Notes: generated from the sequence alone by a model not told the origin. A stretch of DNA of 64,000 nt from Streptomyces bicolor (GCF_000719285.1 NZ_JOFS01000037.1:13671-77670); one strand, 5' to 3'. Counted from the first letter of the stretch, positions 24,698 to 35,703 are shown. Translations and numbers: made by a program.

Positions 24698-25678
24698 GTG
24701 ACCGGGATCAAGACGACCGGCGAGAAGAAGTTGATGTTCTTCTCCGGCCGCGCCCACCCCGAGCTTGCCGAGGAGGTCGCCCAGCAGTTGGGGGTCGGCG
24801 TCGTCCCGACGAAGGCCTTCGACTTCGCCAACGGCGAGATCTATGTGCGTTATCAGGAGTCGGCGCGTGGTGCGGACTGCTTTGTGATCCAGAGCCACAC
24901 GGCTCCGATCAATCAGTGGATCATGGAGCAGTTGATCATGATCGACGCGCTGAAGCGTGCGTCGGCGCGCTCCATCACGGTCATCGTGCCGTTCTACGGT
25001 TACGCGCGGCAGGACAAGAAGCACCGTGGGCGTGAACCGATTTCGGCGCGTCTGATCGCGGATCTGATGAAGACTGCGGGTGCCGATCGCATCCTGACCG
25101 TTGATCTGCACACGGATCAGATTCAGGGCTTCTTCGATGGACCCGTCGACCACCTGTTCGCTCTTCCGCTGCTCGCGGACTATGTGGGTGACAAGGTCGA
25201 CAAGGAGAAGCTGACGGTCGTGTCTCCGGACGCGGGGCGTGTGCGGGTGGCTGACCGCTGGTGTGACCGGCTGGGTGCGCCGCTGGCGATCGTGCACAAG
25301 CGGCGTGACAAGGACGTGGCGAACCAGGTGACCGTCCATGAGGTCGTGGGTGAGGTCCGGGGTCGGGTGTGTGTCCTGGTCGACGACATGATCGATACGG
25401 GTGGCACGATCTGTGCGGCTGCCGATGCGCTCTTCGCGCATGGTGCCGAGGATGTCATCGTCACCGCGACTCACGGTGTGCTGTCCGGCCCGGCGGCGGA
25501 CCGGCTGAAGAACTCGCGGGTGAGTGAGTTCGTGTTCACGAACACGCTGCCGACGCCGGGTGAGCTGAGCCGTGATCTGGACAAGCTGACGGTGCTGTCG
25601 ATCGCGCCGACGATCGCGAGTGCGGTGCGTGAGGTGTTCGAGGACGGTTCGGTGACGAGCCTGTTCGACGAGCAGTAG
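24698..25678 (+). CDS. prs: Ribose-phosphate pyrophosphokinase (PRPP synthetase)
   Basis: Converts ribose-5-phosphate and ATP to PRPP for nucleotide, His and Trp synthesis. The 326 residues contain the class I features: KLMFFSGRAHPELAEEVAQ near the start, the flexible-loop region FYGYARQDKKHRGREPIS, the metal-binding TVDLHTDQIQGFF, and the PRPP motif VCVLVDDMIDTGGTI. GTG 24698 follows TGAGGAGA at 6-8 nt. It is downstream of glmU and upstream of rplY, a conserved arrangement; rplY appears to have its own promoter. Confidence 0.96.
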   Translation: MTGIKTTGEKKLMFFSGRAHPELAEEVAQQLGVGVVPTKAFDFANGEIYVRYQESARGADCFVIQSHTAPINQWIMEQLIMIDALKRASARSITVIVPFYGYARQDKKHRGREPISARLIADLMKTAGADRILTVDLHTDQIQGFFDGPVDHLFALPLLADYVGDKVDKEKLTVVSPDAGRVRVADRWCDRLGAPLAIVHKRRDKDVANQVTVHEVVGEVRGRVCVLVDDMIDTGGTICAAADALFAHGAEDVIVTATHGVLSGPAADRLKNSRVSEFVFTNTLPTPGELSRDLDKLTVLSIAPTIASAVREVFEDGSVTSLFDEQ

Positions 25679-25700
25679 GGATTCTGCGGTAGAGATCCTT

Positions 25701-25730
25701 TTGGGTGCGGCCTCCTGGTCCGAGTAGACT
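25701..25730 (+). promoter_or_regulatory. Vegetative-type promoter of rplY
   Basis: TTGGGT (25701-25706) and TAGACT (25725-25730) are spaced by 18 nt, a good match to the principal sigma-factor pattern, with a leader of about 130 nt before rplY. Confidence 0.55.
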
Positions 25731-25862
25731 GCTTCAGTTGCTCGGCGAGGGAGGCCGTTCCCGTTGTGGGATGCGGTTGTCCGTTATCGACGCGCTCTTC
25801 GTAGCAGGCCGTTCGTGGCCGGGTGACCACGTCCGTTTCTACTTCTACGAGGAGTGATCCGT

Positions 25863-26459
25863 ATGTCCGAGGTGAAGCTCACCGCCGAGACGCGCACCGA
25901 GTTCGGTAAGGGTGCCGCGCGTCGTATCCGCCGCGACAACAAGGTTCCGGGTGTCCTGTACGGGCACGGTTCGGACCCGCTGCACCTGACCCTGCCGGGC
26001 CACGACCTGCTGCTGGCGCTGCGTACGCCGAACGTCCTGATCGCGCTGGACATCGACGGCAAGTCCAACGAGCTGGCGATCCCGAAGGCTGTGCAGCGTG
26101 ACCCGCTGAAGGGCTTCCTGGAGCACGTCGACCTGCAGCTGGTGAAGCGCGGCGAGAAGGTCACGGTCGAGATCCCGGTGCAGACCGAGGGCGAGCTGGC
26201 GGCGGGTGGCAACCTGCTGGAGCACGTGCTGAACGCGCTGCCGGTCGAGACCGAGGCCACGCACATCCCCGAGTCCGTCACGGTGTCCGTGGAGGGCCTG
26301 GAGGCCGGTGCTTCCGTGCTGGCGAAGGACATCGCGCTGCCGAAGGGCACCACGCTGGCCGTCGAGGAGGACGCGGTCGTGCTGCAGGTGCTGGCCGCGC
26401 AGGCCGAGGAGGCCCCGGAGGGCGAGGCCGCCGAGGGCGAAGAGGTCGCGGAGGCCTGA
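25863..26459 (+). CDS. rplY: Ribosomal protein bL25 (Ctc/TL5 type)
   Basis: Binds 5S rRNA in the large subunit; the long Ctc/TL5 form is linked to stress. The 198 residues start at ATG 25863, with GAGGAG about 9 nt before it. The N-terminal L25 domain (KLTAETRTEFGKGAARRIRR, VPGVLYGHG) is followed by the C-terminal TL5 beta domain (ETEATHIPESVTVSVEGLEAG, DIALPKGTTLA) and an acidic Glu/Ala-rich tail. A strong hairpin follows the stop. Confidence 0.95.
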   Translation: MSEVKLTAETRTEFGKGAARRIRRDNKVPGVLYGHGSDPLHLTLPGHDLLLALRTPNVLIALDIDGKSNELAIPKAVQRDPLKGFLEHVDLQLVKRGEKVTVEIPVQTEGELAAGGNLLEHVLNALPVETEATHIPESVTVSVEGLEAGASVLAKDIALPKGTTLAVEEDAVVLQVLAAQAEEAPEGEAAEGEEVAEA

Positions 26460-26507
26460 TTCCCGGGTCCGGCAGAGGCGTGATTCTCGGCTCTGTCATC
26501 GGTTCGT

Positions 26508-26538
26508 CAGCCGCTGTTCCCGTACGGGGCAGCGGCTG
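26508..26538 (+). terminator. Hairpin between rplY and pth
   Basis: CAGCCGCTG (26508-26516) pairs with CAGCGGCTG (26530-26538), and the intervening CCCG-TA-CGGG extends the stem. This is a terminator or attenuator 48 bases after rplY. Confidence 0.6.
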
Positions 26539-26583
26539 GCGCGTATCACTCCCGGGTAAGCACAGCAAGGAGACATGGACGTG

Positions 26584-27177
26584 ATGACCGACCCGAGTGC
26601 CCCCTGGCTGATCGCCGGCCTCGGCAACCCCGGGCCCGAGTACGCGATGAACCGGCACAACGTCGGGTTCATGGTGGCGGATCTGCTGGCCGAGCGGATC
26701 GGGGGGAAGTTCAAGCGGGCCGGTAAGGCTCAGGCGCAGGTGGTGGAGGGGCGTATCGGTCCGCCGGGGCCGTTGAACCGGCGGGTGATCCTGGTGAAGC
26801 CGATGTCGTTCATGAATCTCTCCGGGGGGCCGGTGAACGCCCTGCGTGACTTCTACAAGGTGCCGTTGGGGAACATCGTCGCTGTTCATGACGAGTTGGA
26901 CATCGACTACGGCACGTTGCGGTTGAAGCTGGGTGGCGGTGACAACGGGCACAACGGGCTGAAGTCGATGACGAAGGCGATGGGTTCGGACTATCACCGG
27001 GTGCGGTTCGGGATCGGGCGGCCCCCGGGTCGTATGCCGGTGGCCGACTTCGTGTTGAAGGATTTCGCCTCCGCGGAGCGCAAGGAGCTGGACTACTTCG
27101 TGGATCGGGCGGCGGACGCGGTGGAGTGTCTGGTGATCGAGGGGTTGGAGCGGGCGCAAAGCACGTACAACTCGTGA
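26584..27177 (+). CDS. pth: Peptidyl-tRNA hydrolase
   Basis: Releases peptides from prematurely dissociated peptidyl-tRNA. About 197 residues with the full Pth signature: [20 protein letters not shown] (catalytic His in RHNVGF, Asn in LGNPG), [22 protein letters not shown] and [12 protein letters not shown]. Start choice is uncertain: ATG 26584 is used, GTG 26581 has better spacing (8 nt) from AAGGAG, and ATG 26575 is too close. It pairs functionally with rplY upstream, a common neighbourhood. Confidence 0.95.
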   Translation: MTDPSAPWLIAGLGNPGPEYAMNRHNVGFMVADLLAERIGGKFKRAGKAQAQVVEGRIGPPGPLNRRVILVKPMSFMNLSGGPVNALRDFYKVPLGNIVAVHDELDIDYGTLRLKLGGGDNGHNGLKSMTKAMGSDYHRVRFGIGRPPGRMPVADFVLKDFASAERKELDYFVDRAADAVECLVIEGLERAQSTYNS

Positions 27178-27242
27178 CTTGTCCGCCCACTTCAACGGGC
27201 CGAGGTTGACCGGGCGTAGGGGCATGGCCAAGGATCGCGGCC

Positions 27243-27731
27243 ATGCCTTCTGCCGTTGTCTCCAGTCAGGGTGCCGTGGCCGCGCTGCGGTTCGGGCGGC
27301 TCGCGGCGATGGGTACGGTCGCGGTGCTGATTCTGATCGCGGGTGTGTGGGCGTCGTGGGGCACGGCTCATCATGTGATGCTCACGAAGGGGCGGGAGAG
27401 CGGCACGATCAAGGTGACGCGGTGTGGTGCGGACACCTGCGGTGGGCCGTACACGCCGATGTCGGCGGGGTCGCAGCCGCGTGAGTCGGTCGTCATCGAG
27501 AAGAACGTGGCCGTGCGCAGGGGGCAGACGTACACGGTCGTGATCAAGCCGGGCAGCGACGAGGTCGTGCGGTCCGGTCCTGCCGGTGTGCTGTACGCCT
27601 GGGTTCCGCTGGGTGGGGCGCTGTTGCTGGCGTCGGTGGTCGTGGCGGGTGGGTTGCGGCGGACTCGGGTGGCGTGGGTGCTGGCGGGGTCGGGGATTGC
27701 CCTGCTCACGGCGGCTTTCGTGACAATCTGA
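27243..27731 (+). CDS. Small membrane protein, function unknown
   Basis: 162 residues. A membrane segment (about 22-42, LAAMGTVAVLILIAGVWASW) is followed by an external loop with a CGADTCGG cysteine pair. Two further membrane segments close the chain (about 118-137 and 143-161). The topology suggests an exposed domain of about 75 residues. The gene follows pth by 65 bases and may share its transcript. No family recognised. Confidence 0.65.
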   Translation: MPSAVVSSQGAVAALRFGRLAAMGTVAVLILIAGVWASWGTAHHVMLTKGRESGTIKVTRCGADTCGGPYTPMSAGSQPRESVVIEKNVAVRRGQTYTVVIKPGSDEVVRSGPAGVLYAWVPLGGALLLASVVVAGGLRRTRVAWVLAGSGIALLTAAFVTI

Positions 27732-27866
27732 CGTTTTCGTCGTTCCCCTGTCTGTGGGGGATCTGTGTGTTGCCTGTTCGTGATTGACCTGGGGTCAGTC
27801 GCGGCAGGATGCTGAGCCGCCCCCTCCACATCTTCCCGTTCCTTCTCGAAGATGGACTACTGCCTC

Positions 27867-28604
27867 ATGCGTACCCTCACCCGCGTCGGCGCCCTGTCCG
27901 CCGTCGCCGCGGCCGCGGTTTTCTGCGTTCCGGCCGCCGCCCACGCCACCGGTTCCGGTGACGACACGTACACCGTGCAGTTGCGGCAGGATCTGCCGCG
28001 TACCGCGACCACCGACGACGGTGGCGCCCCGCAGCAGGGGCGGGACGAGTGCCCCGGTATTCCGGAGGGGCAGGATGGCTGGCACTTCGTGCTGCCGGGG
28101 AACTCCACGGATTTCGTGAAGCTGACCGTGACGTTCGAGCCGGGCGGGCAGCAGGTGGTGACGGACTTCGGTCCGCCGTCCGACAAGCACGCCTACGTGG
28201 CCTCGCAGCCGGGTGCGGAGCTGACGTCCGCGGTGGCCGAGGTGCGCGGCGGTGATCTGGAGCTGTTCAACCTGTCGCACACGTGCCCGGCGGAGGACGG
28301 CACGGAGCCGACCGACACCCCGGACCCGACCAACGGCACGTCCTCGGAGCCGTCCGAGGAGCCGTCCGAGGAGGCGTCCGCCACGCCGTCCGCGGAGGTC
28401 TCGCCCTCCGAGAGCAGCAGCGACAGCGCCGCTCCGGCCGTCTCCTCGTCCCCGTCGGCGCCGGGTGGCGGCTCTTCCGAGGGTGATCTGGCCGAGACGG
28501 GCAACGGTGCCCCGGTCGGACTGCTCTCGGGTGTCGCGGCCGCGCTGGTGGCGGCGGGCGGCTACCTGGTGTTCCGCCGTCGCAAGGCGGCCGGCCAGGG
28601 CTGA
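27867..28604 (+). CDS. Secreted protein with C-terminal LAETG sortase anchor
   Basis: About 245 residues. The signal peptide MRTLTRVGALSAVAAAAVF ends at AHA. A globular domain (about 30-145) contains one Cys pair candidate (DECPGIP, HTCPAED). A Ser/Glu/Pro-rich wall-spanning stretch of about 70 residues leads to LAETG, a hydrophobic segment and RRRK, the sorting signal expected for class E sortases of Streptomyces. No sortase gene is in the window. ATG 27867 is chosen because the signal peptide begins there; ATG 27852 is in frame. The globular domain is unidentified. Confidence 0.75.
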   Translation: MRTLTRVGALSAVAAAAVFCVPAAAHATGSGDDTYTVQLRQDLPRTATTDDGGAPQQGRDECPGIPEGQDGWHFVLPGNSTDFVKLTVTFEPGGQQVVTDFGPPSDKHAYVASQPGAELTSAVAEVRGGDLELFNLSHTCPAEDGTEPTDTPDPTNGTSSEPSEEPSEEASATPSAEVSPSESSSDSAAPAVSSSPSAPGGGSSEGDLAETGNGAPVGLLSGVAAALVAAGGYLVFRRRKAAGQG

Positions 28605-28670
28605 CGTAGGACTCCGCCGTAGGTCTGCGGCGCAGGACTGAGCCGTAGGACTGCGGCGTACGGAACGAAC

Positions 28671-28701
28671 GGTGCCCCCGAGTACGTCACTCGGGGGCAC
28701 C
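28671..28701. terminator. Bidirectional hairpin between the LAETG gene and ppc
   Basis: GGTGCCCCCGAGT (28671-28683) and its perfect complement (28689-28701) enclose a 5-nt loop between convergent genes. Confidence 0.75.
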
Positions 28702-28717
28702 GCCGTGTGCGGGGCGC

Positions 28718-31447
<2,730 letters not shown>

Positions 31448-31661
31448 AGGTGCGGCTCCTTGCAGTGTTGAAGCTCGTCTGGAGGGAACCCGGCGCAGGT
31501 GTCGCGCGGCGGGATGCCGCATACGGCTCCTGAGATCCGGGAAGAAATCAGAGCGGACCGCGCTGTCCGACCGACTCCAAGGATAGGTGTCCCTGCGGAC
31601 GCGCAGTCTCTCGGGCTCTTGCCGCCGGGCGACGCACTGCCATACTTACGATGCCGTAGGT

Positions 31662-31695
31662 TACGGAACCGTAGGGACCGATGTAACGGAACCTG
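31662..31695 (+). promoter_or_regulatory. Candidate TetR operator upstream of the desaturase operon
   Basis: GTTACGGAACC (31662-31672) recurs as GTAACGGAACC (31685-31695) with a 23-nt period. The first copy lies in a palindrome TACGG-aa-CCGTA (31664-31675), and CCGTAGG is repeated at 31657-31663 and 31671-31677. It sits 60-95 bases before the desaturase ATG. The downstream TetR gene is the natural candidate ligand. Confidence 0.5.
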
Positions 31696-31755
31696 GGAAC
31701 AGTTGCAGCGACCCCGGCACCTGCCACAACCCTCGAAACCCCACAGGGGACGCCC

Positions 31756-32766
31756 ATGACCACGAGCTCCGATGTGATCGAAGACGCCCCGAAGGCGAAC
31801 GACGACACCCCACTTCCCTCAGCCACGCTGGGCGGCGAGAAGAAGGGGTCGCTCGAGCAGTTCGCGCTCCTTCTCTTCATCGTCGTCCCGTTCCTGGCAC
31901 TCGCCGCCGCGGTGCCGCTGGCGTGGGGCTGGGGCGTGAGCTGGCTGGACCTCGGTCTGCTGGTCTTCTTCTACTTCTTCGCCTGCCACGGCGTCACGAT
32001 CGGCTACCACCGCTACTTCACCCACGGTTCCTTCAAGGCGAAGCGTCCGCTGCGCATCGCGCTCGCCGTCGCGGGCTCGATGGCGGTGGAGGGCCCGCTG
32101 GTCCGCTGGGTCGCCGACCACCGCAAGCACCACAAGTTCTCCGACGCGGAGGGTGACCCGCACTCGCCGTGGCGTTACGGGGAGACCGTGCCGGCACTGA
32201 TGAAGGGCCTGTGGTGGGCGCACATCGGCTGGATGTTCGACGAGGAGCGGACGCCGCAGGACAAGTACGCGCCGGATCTGATCAAGGACCGGGTGATCCG
32301 CGGGATCTCCCGTCAGTTCATCTGGTGGACGGTGCTGTCGCTGGCCCTGCCGGCGCTGATCGGCGGTCTGGTGACGATGTCGTGGTGGGGTGCGTTCACT
32401 GGCTTCTTCTGGGGCTCGCTGGTGCGGGTGGCCCTGTTGCACCACGTGACGTGGTCGATCAACTCGATCTGCCACGCGGTGGGCAAGCGGCCGTTCAAGT
32501 CGCGTGACCGTTCGGGCAACGTGTGGTGGCTGGCGGTCCTGTCGTGCGGCGAGTCCTGGCACAACCTGCACCACGCCGACCCGACGTCCGCGCGGCACGG
32601 TGTGGAGCGCGGGCAGATCGATTCCTCGGCGCGGTTCATCCGCTGGTTCGAGATGCTCGGCTGGGCCTACGACGTGCGCTGGCCGTCACGCTCGCGTATC
32701 GATTCGCGCCGGAACACCGGGGAAGGTGGCTCTCGGCGCCGGAAGGAACCCGTAAAGGCGGCATGA
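31756..32766 (+). CDS. Acyl-CoA/fatty acid desaturase (delta-9 type)
   Basis: A membrane di-iron enzyme introducing a double bond into acyl chains. 336 residues with four or so membrane segments and the three histidine boxes HRYFTH (about 91-96), HRKHHKF and WHNLHHAD. The C-terminus is cytoplasmic and basic. The stop overlaps the start of the TetR gene (32763-32766), so regulator and enzyme are translationally coupled. This suggests feedback control of membrane unsaturation, presumably through the repeats near 31662-31695. Confidence 0.92.
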   Translation: MTTSSDVIEDAPKANDDTPLPSATLGGEKKGSLEQFALLLFIVVPFLALAAAVPLAWGWGVSWLDLGLLVFFYFFACHGVTIGYHRYFTHGSFKAKRPLRIALAVAGSMAVEGPLVRWVADHRKHHKFSDAEGDPHSPWRYGETVPALMKGLWWAHIGWMFDEERTPQDKYAPDLIKDRVIRGISRQFIWWTVLSLALPALIGGLVTMSWWGAFTGFFWGSLVRVALLHHVTWSINSICHAVGKRPFKSRDRSGNVWWLAVLSCGESWHNLHHADPTSARHGVERGQIDSSARFIRWFEMLGWAYDVRWPSRSRIDSRRNTGEGGSRRRKEPVKAA

Positions 32767-33440
32767 TTGACGCCGTGGCGACCGACTCCAGCAGCACCCC
32801 TGGCAATGAGAAGCAGCGGCGGGCGCGCCGTACCCGGATGACCGGTGCGGAGCGCCGCCAGCAGCTGCTGGAGATCGGTCGCACCCTCTTCGCCGCGAAG
32901 GGCTTCGAGGGCACGTCGGTGGAGGAGATCGCGGCGAAGGCGGGCGTCTCGAAGCCGGTGGTGTACGAGCACTTCGGTGGCAAGGAGGGGCTGTACGCGG
33001 TCGTGGTGGACCGTGAGATGCGGCGGCTGCTGGACATGGTGACCAGCTCGCTGACGGCCGGCCACCCGCGTGAGCTGTGCGAACAGGCCGCCTTCGCCCT
33101 CCTGGACTACATCGAGGAGTACACGGACGGTTTCCGCATCCTGGTCCGTGACTCGCCGATCCCCCAGTCGACGGGCTCCTTCGCCTCGCTGATCTCGGAC
33201 ATCGCGACCCAGGTGGAGGACATCCTGGGCCGCGAGTTCAAGAGCCGCGGCTTCGACCCGAAACTGGCCCCGCTGTACGCCCAGGCCCTGGTCGGCATGG
33301 TGGCGCTGACCGGCCAGTGGTGGCTGGACGTGCGCCGCCCGAAGAAGGCGGAGGTGGCGGCCCATCTGGTGAATCTGGCATGGCACGGGCTGGACGGCCT
33401 CGAGGCGAAGCCGCACTTGATAGGGCGCCGGAAGAGCTGA
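32763..33440 (+). CDS. TetR family regulator, likely of the desaturase operon
   Basis: 225 residues. The N-terminal TetR HTH spans about 30-75 (RRQQLLEIGRTLFAAKGFEG, VEEIAAKAGVSKPVVYEHFG). The C-terminal ligand domain contains ALLDYIEEYTDGFRILVRDS and ALVGMVALTGQWWLDVRRP, as in actinobacterial lipid-metabolism regulators. ATG 32763 overlaps the desaturase stop and has GGAAGGAA upstream. Probably an autoregulated repressor sensing an acyl-CoA; that ligand is inference. Confidence 0.88.
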   Translation: MIDAVATDSSSTPGNEKQRRARRTRMTGAERRQQLLEIGRTLFAAKGFEGTSVEEIAAKAGVSKPVVYEHFGGKEGLYAVVVDREMRRLLDMVTSSLTAGHPRELCEQAAFALLDYIEEYTDGFRILVRDSPIPQSTGSFASLISDIATQVEDILGREFKSRGFDPKLAPLYAQALVGMVALTGQWWLDVRRPKKAEVAAHLVNLAWHGLDGLEAKPHLIGRRKS

Positions 33441-33470
33441 CGCCCGCCGCGGCGCCCTGGGCGTCATTCG

Positions 33471-33505
33471 CTGTCATGCCTGACGGCACCCGGCAGGCAT
33501 GACAG
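33471..33505. terminator. Bidirectional hairpin between TetR and CsbD genes
   Basis: CTGTCATGCCTG (33471-33482) and CAGGCATGACAG (33494-33505) form a perfect 12-bp stem with an 11-nt loop between convergent genes. Confidence 0.7.
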
Positions 33506-33532
33506 CGACCTGGCATTGCCTGTCAGCGTCGG

Positions 33533-33706
33533 TCAGCCCTTGAAGGTGTCCTTGCCCTTCTCCTTCGCCTGACGCGCGCTGCCTTTCCTCTTTTCGGCCT
33601 TGCCCTCGGCGGTCAACTCCTCGTTGCCGACCATGCGGCCCATCGCTTCCTTGGCCTTGCCCTTGGCCTCTTCCTTCTTGGCCCTGGCCTTCTCTTCCTT
33701 CGCCAC
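33533..33706 (-). CDS. CsbD family stress protein
   Basis: 57 residues, Lys/Glu/Ala-rich and hydrophilic. It follows the CsbD pattern: KGKAKEAMGRMVGNEELTAE then KGSARQAKEKGKDTFKG. CsbD proteins are general-stress proteins of unknown biochemical action. Start GTG 33706 with GAGGAG about 10 nt upstream on the minus strand; a longer in-frame extension to 33880 would overlap the VOC gene and is rejected. Confidence 0.85.
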   Translation of the reverse strand: MAKEEKARAKKEEAKGKAKEAMGRMVGNEELTAEGKAEKRKGSARQAKEKGKDTFKG

Positions 33707-33770
33707 GTTCCTCACTCCTCGCAAGGATCGACGTCGCTGTGCTTCAGCGGGTGACCCTGCGCCGCACCGT

Positions 33771-34142
33771 TCAAACGGCGGTGACCGGCTCCAGGAACTC
33801 CAGGCGGTTGCCCACGGGGTCGGACGAGTAGAACCGCCTGTGCCCCGGGAGGTTCTCGTCCCACTCCACCCGCGCTCCATGGGCCTCCAGCCGGGCCGCG
33901 TACCGCTCGATCCCCGCGACCCGCAGCCCGGGGTGCGCCTTCCTCGCGGGCCGGAAGCCTTCTCTCTCGATCCCCAGGTGCAGCTGTACGGGTCCCGCCT
34001 GGAACCAGCAGCCGCCGCCCGCGGCCAGGACGGGCGGCTTGGGGATCTCGGTCATGCCGAGGACGGTGACGTAGTACGCGCGCAGCTCGTCCTCCGAGCC
34101 GGGTGGCGCGGCCAGCTGGACGTGGTCGACGGCGGTGATCAC
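33771..34142 (-). CDS. VOC superfamily (glyoxalase-like) protein
   Basis: 123 residues with the paired beta-alpha-beta-beta-beta pattern of VOC proteins: ITAVDHVQLAAP, AYYVTVLGMTEIPKP, VQLHLGIE, then GIERYAARLEAHGARVEWD and RRFYSSDPVGNRLEFLEP. Metal-ligand candidates are His7, His55 and Glu118 at family positions. The substrate is unknown. It begins just 6 bases after the tam stop and is probably co-transcribed with it. Confidence 0.82.
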   Translation of the reverse strand: MITAVDHVQLAAPPGSEDELRAYYVTVLGMTEIPKPPVLAAGGGCWFQAGPVQLHLGIEREGFRPARKAHPGLRVAGIERYAARLEAHGARVEWDENLPGHRRFYSSDPVGNRLEFLEPVTAV

Positions 34143-34148
34143 GGCTCC

Positions 34149-34958
34149 TCAGCCCTCCTTGCGGGCGACGGCGAAGATGCGGCGGAAGGGGAAGGGCGTG
34201 CCGTGGGCGGTGGGCGGGTAGGCCTCGCGCAGTGCGGTGCGGTACTCGGTGAGGAAGGCCTCCCGGGCCTCCGGGTCGTCCGCGAGGGCAGTGAGGACGG
34301 GCCGCAGCCCCGTGCCCTTCACCCAGTCCAGGACCGGGTCCTCGCCGGTCAGCAGGTGGATGTACGTCGTCTCCCAGACGTCGGCGGCGCAGCCGAGGCC
34401 GGTGAGCGCCTCCAGGTAGCCGGCGGGGGTGTGGACGGCGTCGTCGTGGCGCAGGGCGCCGGTGAGGCCGTGCCGGTCTGCGAGGTCGCGCATCAGGCGG
34501 TGGCTGGGGGCGTCGAAATTGCCGGGGACCTGGAAGGCGAAGGTGCCGCCGGGCCTGAGGCCCTTCACCCACTCCCGGAACCGCTCCACGTGCCCCGGCA
34601 CCCACTGCAGGGTGGCATTGCTGACGATGAGGTCGTACGGCTCCCCGGGCGTCCATGTGCGTACGTCGGCGTGGGCGAAATCGAGGCGGCCGCCGCCCGG
34701 GGTCGGGCCCTCGTGCTCGACGTGGGCCTTGTCCAGCATCTCGGCGGAGTTGTCGTAGCCGGTGATGTGGGCGGTGGGCCAGCGGCGGGCGAGGAGGGCG
34801 GTGACGTTGCCGGGGCCGCAGCCGAGGTCGGCGATGCGTGGCGGGGCCTGGGGCAGGTCGGGGACGTGGGCGAGGAGGTCGGTGAAGGGGCGGGCGCGGT
34901 GGCCGGCGTGGCGCAGGTACTGGGCGGGGTCCCAGGTGGGGGCGGCGGCAGCGGACAT
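34149..34958 (-). CDS. tam: Trans-aconitate 2-methyltransferase
   Basis: SAM-dependent enzyme that methylates trans-aconitate, a toxic by-product inhibiting aconitase. 269 residues. SAM motif I is IADLGCGPGNVTALL (about 42-56), preceded by the family start WDPAQYLRHAGHRARPFTDLL. Further typical segments are YDLIVSNATLQWVPGH, LRPGGTFAFQVPGNFDAPSH and YIHLLTGEDPVLDWVKGTGLRP. It is divergent from a MarR gene, the arrangement described in S. coelicolor where TamR represses tam and is relieved by trans-aconitate and citrate. The operator palindrome is at 35017-35030. Confidence 0.92.
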   Translation of the reverse strand: MSAAAAPTWDPAQYLRHAGHRARPFTDLLAHVPDLPQAPPRIADLGCGPGNVTALLARRWPTAHITGYDNSAEMLDKAHVEHEGPTPGGGRLDFAHADVRTWTPGEPYDLIVSNATLQWVPGHVERFREWVKGLRPGGTFAFQVPGNFDAPSHRLMRDLADRHGLTGALRHDDAVHTPAGYLEALTGLGCAADVWETTYIHLLTGEDPVLDWVKGTGLRPVLTALADDPEAREAFLTEYRTALREAYPPTAHGTPFPFRRIFAVARKEG

Positions 34959-35016
34959 GGCGGGGCCTCCTGTCGGTTCCTCCCGGCGGTCGCTCTCCAG
35001 CCTGCCCCCGCAGATA

Positions 35017-35030
35017 TCTTGACGTCAAGA
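35017..35030. promoter_or_regulatory. TamR operator palindrome
   Basis: TCTTGACGTCAAGA is a perfect 14-bp palindrome in the 107-base tam/tamR gap, of the CTTGA-n-TCAAG kind bound by TamR-type MarR proteins. It lies next to plausible -10 elements on both sides (TATCTG for tam on the minus strand, plus-strand bases 35011-35016; TACACT for tamR at 35053-35058). Confidence 0.75.
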
Positions 35031-35052
35031 GACTTCACGTCGACACAACCAC

Positions 35053-35058
35053 TACACT
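35053..35058 (+). promoter_or_regulatory. -10 element of a leaderless tamR promoter
   Basis: TACACT ends 7 nt before ATG 35066 and no Shine-Dalgarno sequence is present. Confidence 0.4.
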
Positions 35059-35065
35059 GATCGTC

Positions 35066-35563
35066 ATGGAGGACGAGGTCGATCGGCTGGTCGCAGCGTG
35101 GCGCCGGGAGCGCCCGGACCTCGACGTGGAACCGCTCGAGGTGCTCAGCCGGGTGAGCAGACTCGCCCGGCATCTGGACCGCGCACGCCGGCTGGCCTTC
35201 TCCGAGCACAGCCTGGAGCCCTGGGAGTTCGACGTGCTGACCGCGCTCAGGCGCGCCGGAACGCCGTACCAGCTCTCCCCGGGGCAGTTGCTGACGCAGA
35301 CCCTGGTCACCTCGGGCACGATGACGAACCGCATCGACCGCCTGGCCAAGAAGGGCCTCGTGGAGCGTCTCCCCGACCCCAGCGACCGGCGTGGAGTGCT
35401 GGTGCGCCTCACCGACGAGGGCCGCGACCGCGCGGACCAGGCGCTCGCCGGCCTGCTGGACCAGGAGCGCGCGATCCTCGCGGAGCTGACGCGTGCGCAG
35501 CGGGGGGAGCTGGCCGGGCTGCTGCGGCAGCTGACGGCGCCGTTCGACAACATCCCCGGGTGA
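35066..35563 (+). CDS. tamR: MarR family regulator TamR
   Basis: 165 residues with the winged-helix MarR core: [43 protein letters not shown] and DPSDRRGVLVRLTDEGRDRAD, flanked by dimerisation helices. The N-terminal helix VDRLVAAWRRERPDLD is the extra helix of the UrtR-like MarR branch to which TamR belongs. Divergent from tam with a perfect palindrome between. By homology and context it responds to trans-aconitate/citrate; that is family knowledge, not seen here. Confidence 0.85.
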   Translation: MEDEVDRLVAAWRRERPDLDVEPLEVLSRVSRLARHLDRARRLAFSEHSLEPWEFDVLTALRRAGTPYQLSPGQLLTQTLVTSGTMTNRIDRLAKKGLVERLPDPSDRRGVLVRLTDEGRDRADQALAGLLDQERAILAELTRAQRGELAGLLRQLTAPFDNIPG

Positions 35564-35594
35564 GCTGAGCGCTCTACGGGAGGCGCCGCGCTAT

Positions 35595-35690
35595 GCCGTC
35601 GGTTGTCCGCGGCTTCATCGTGGCTGGTCGCGCCCACGCGGCGGTAGCCGCAAATCGACACAGCCCCGCGCCCCTCAGCGGCGTTGCTGC
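35595..35690. repeat. Streptomyces-type intergenic repeat
   Basis: Text such as GGCTGGTCGCGCCCACGCGG and ACACAGCCCCGCGCCCCT, between tamR and the LuxR-type gene, belongs to a short repeat I remember from many Streptomyces genomes. Its limits are approximate. Confidence 0.4.
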
Positions 35691-35703
35691 TCACCGGCAT
35701 CCA

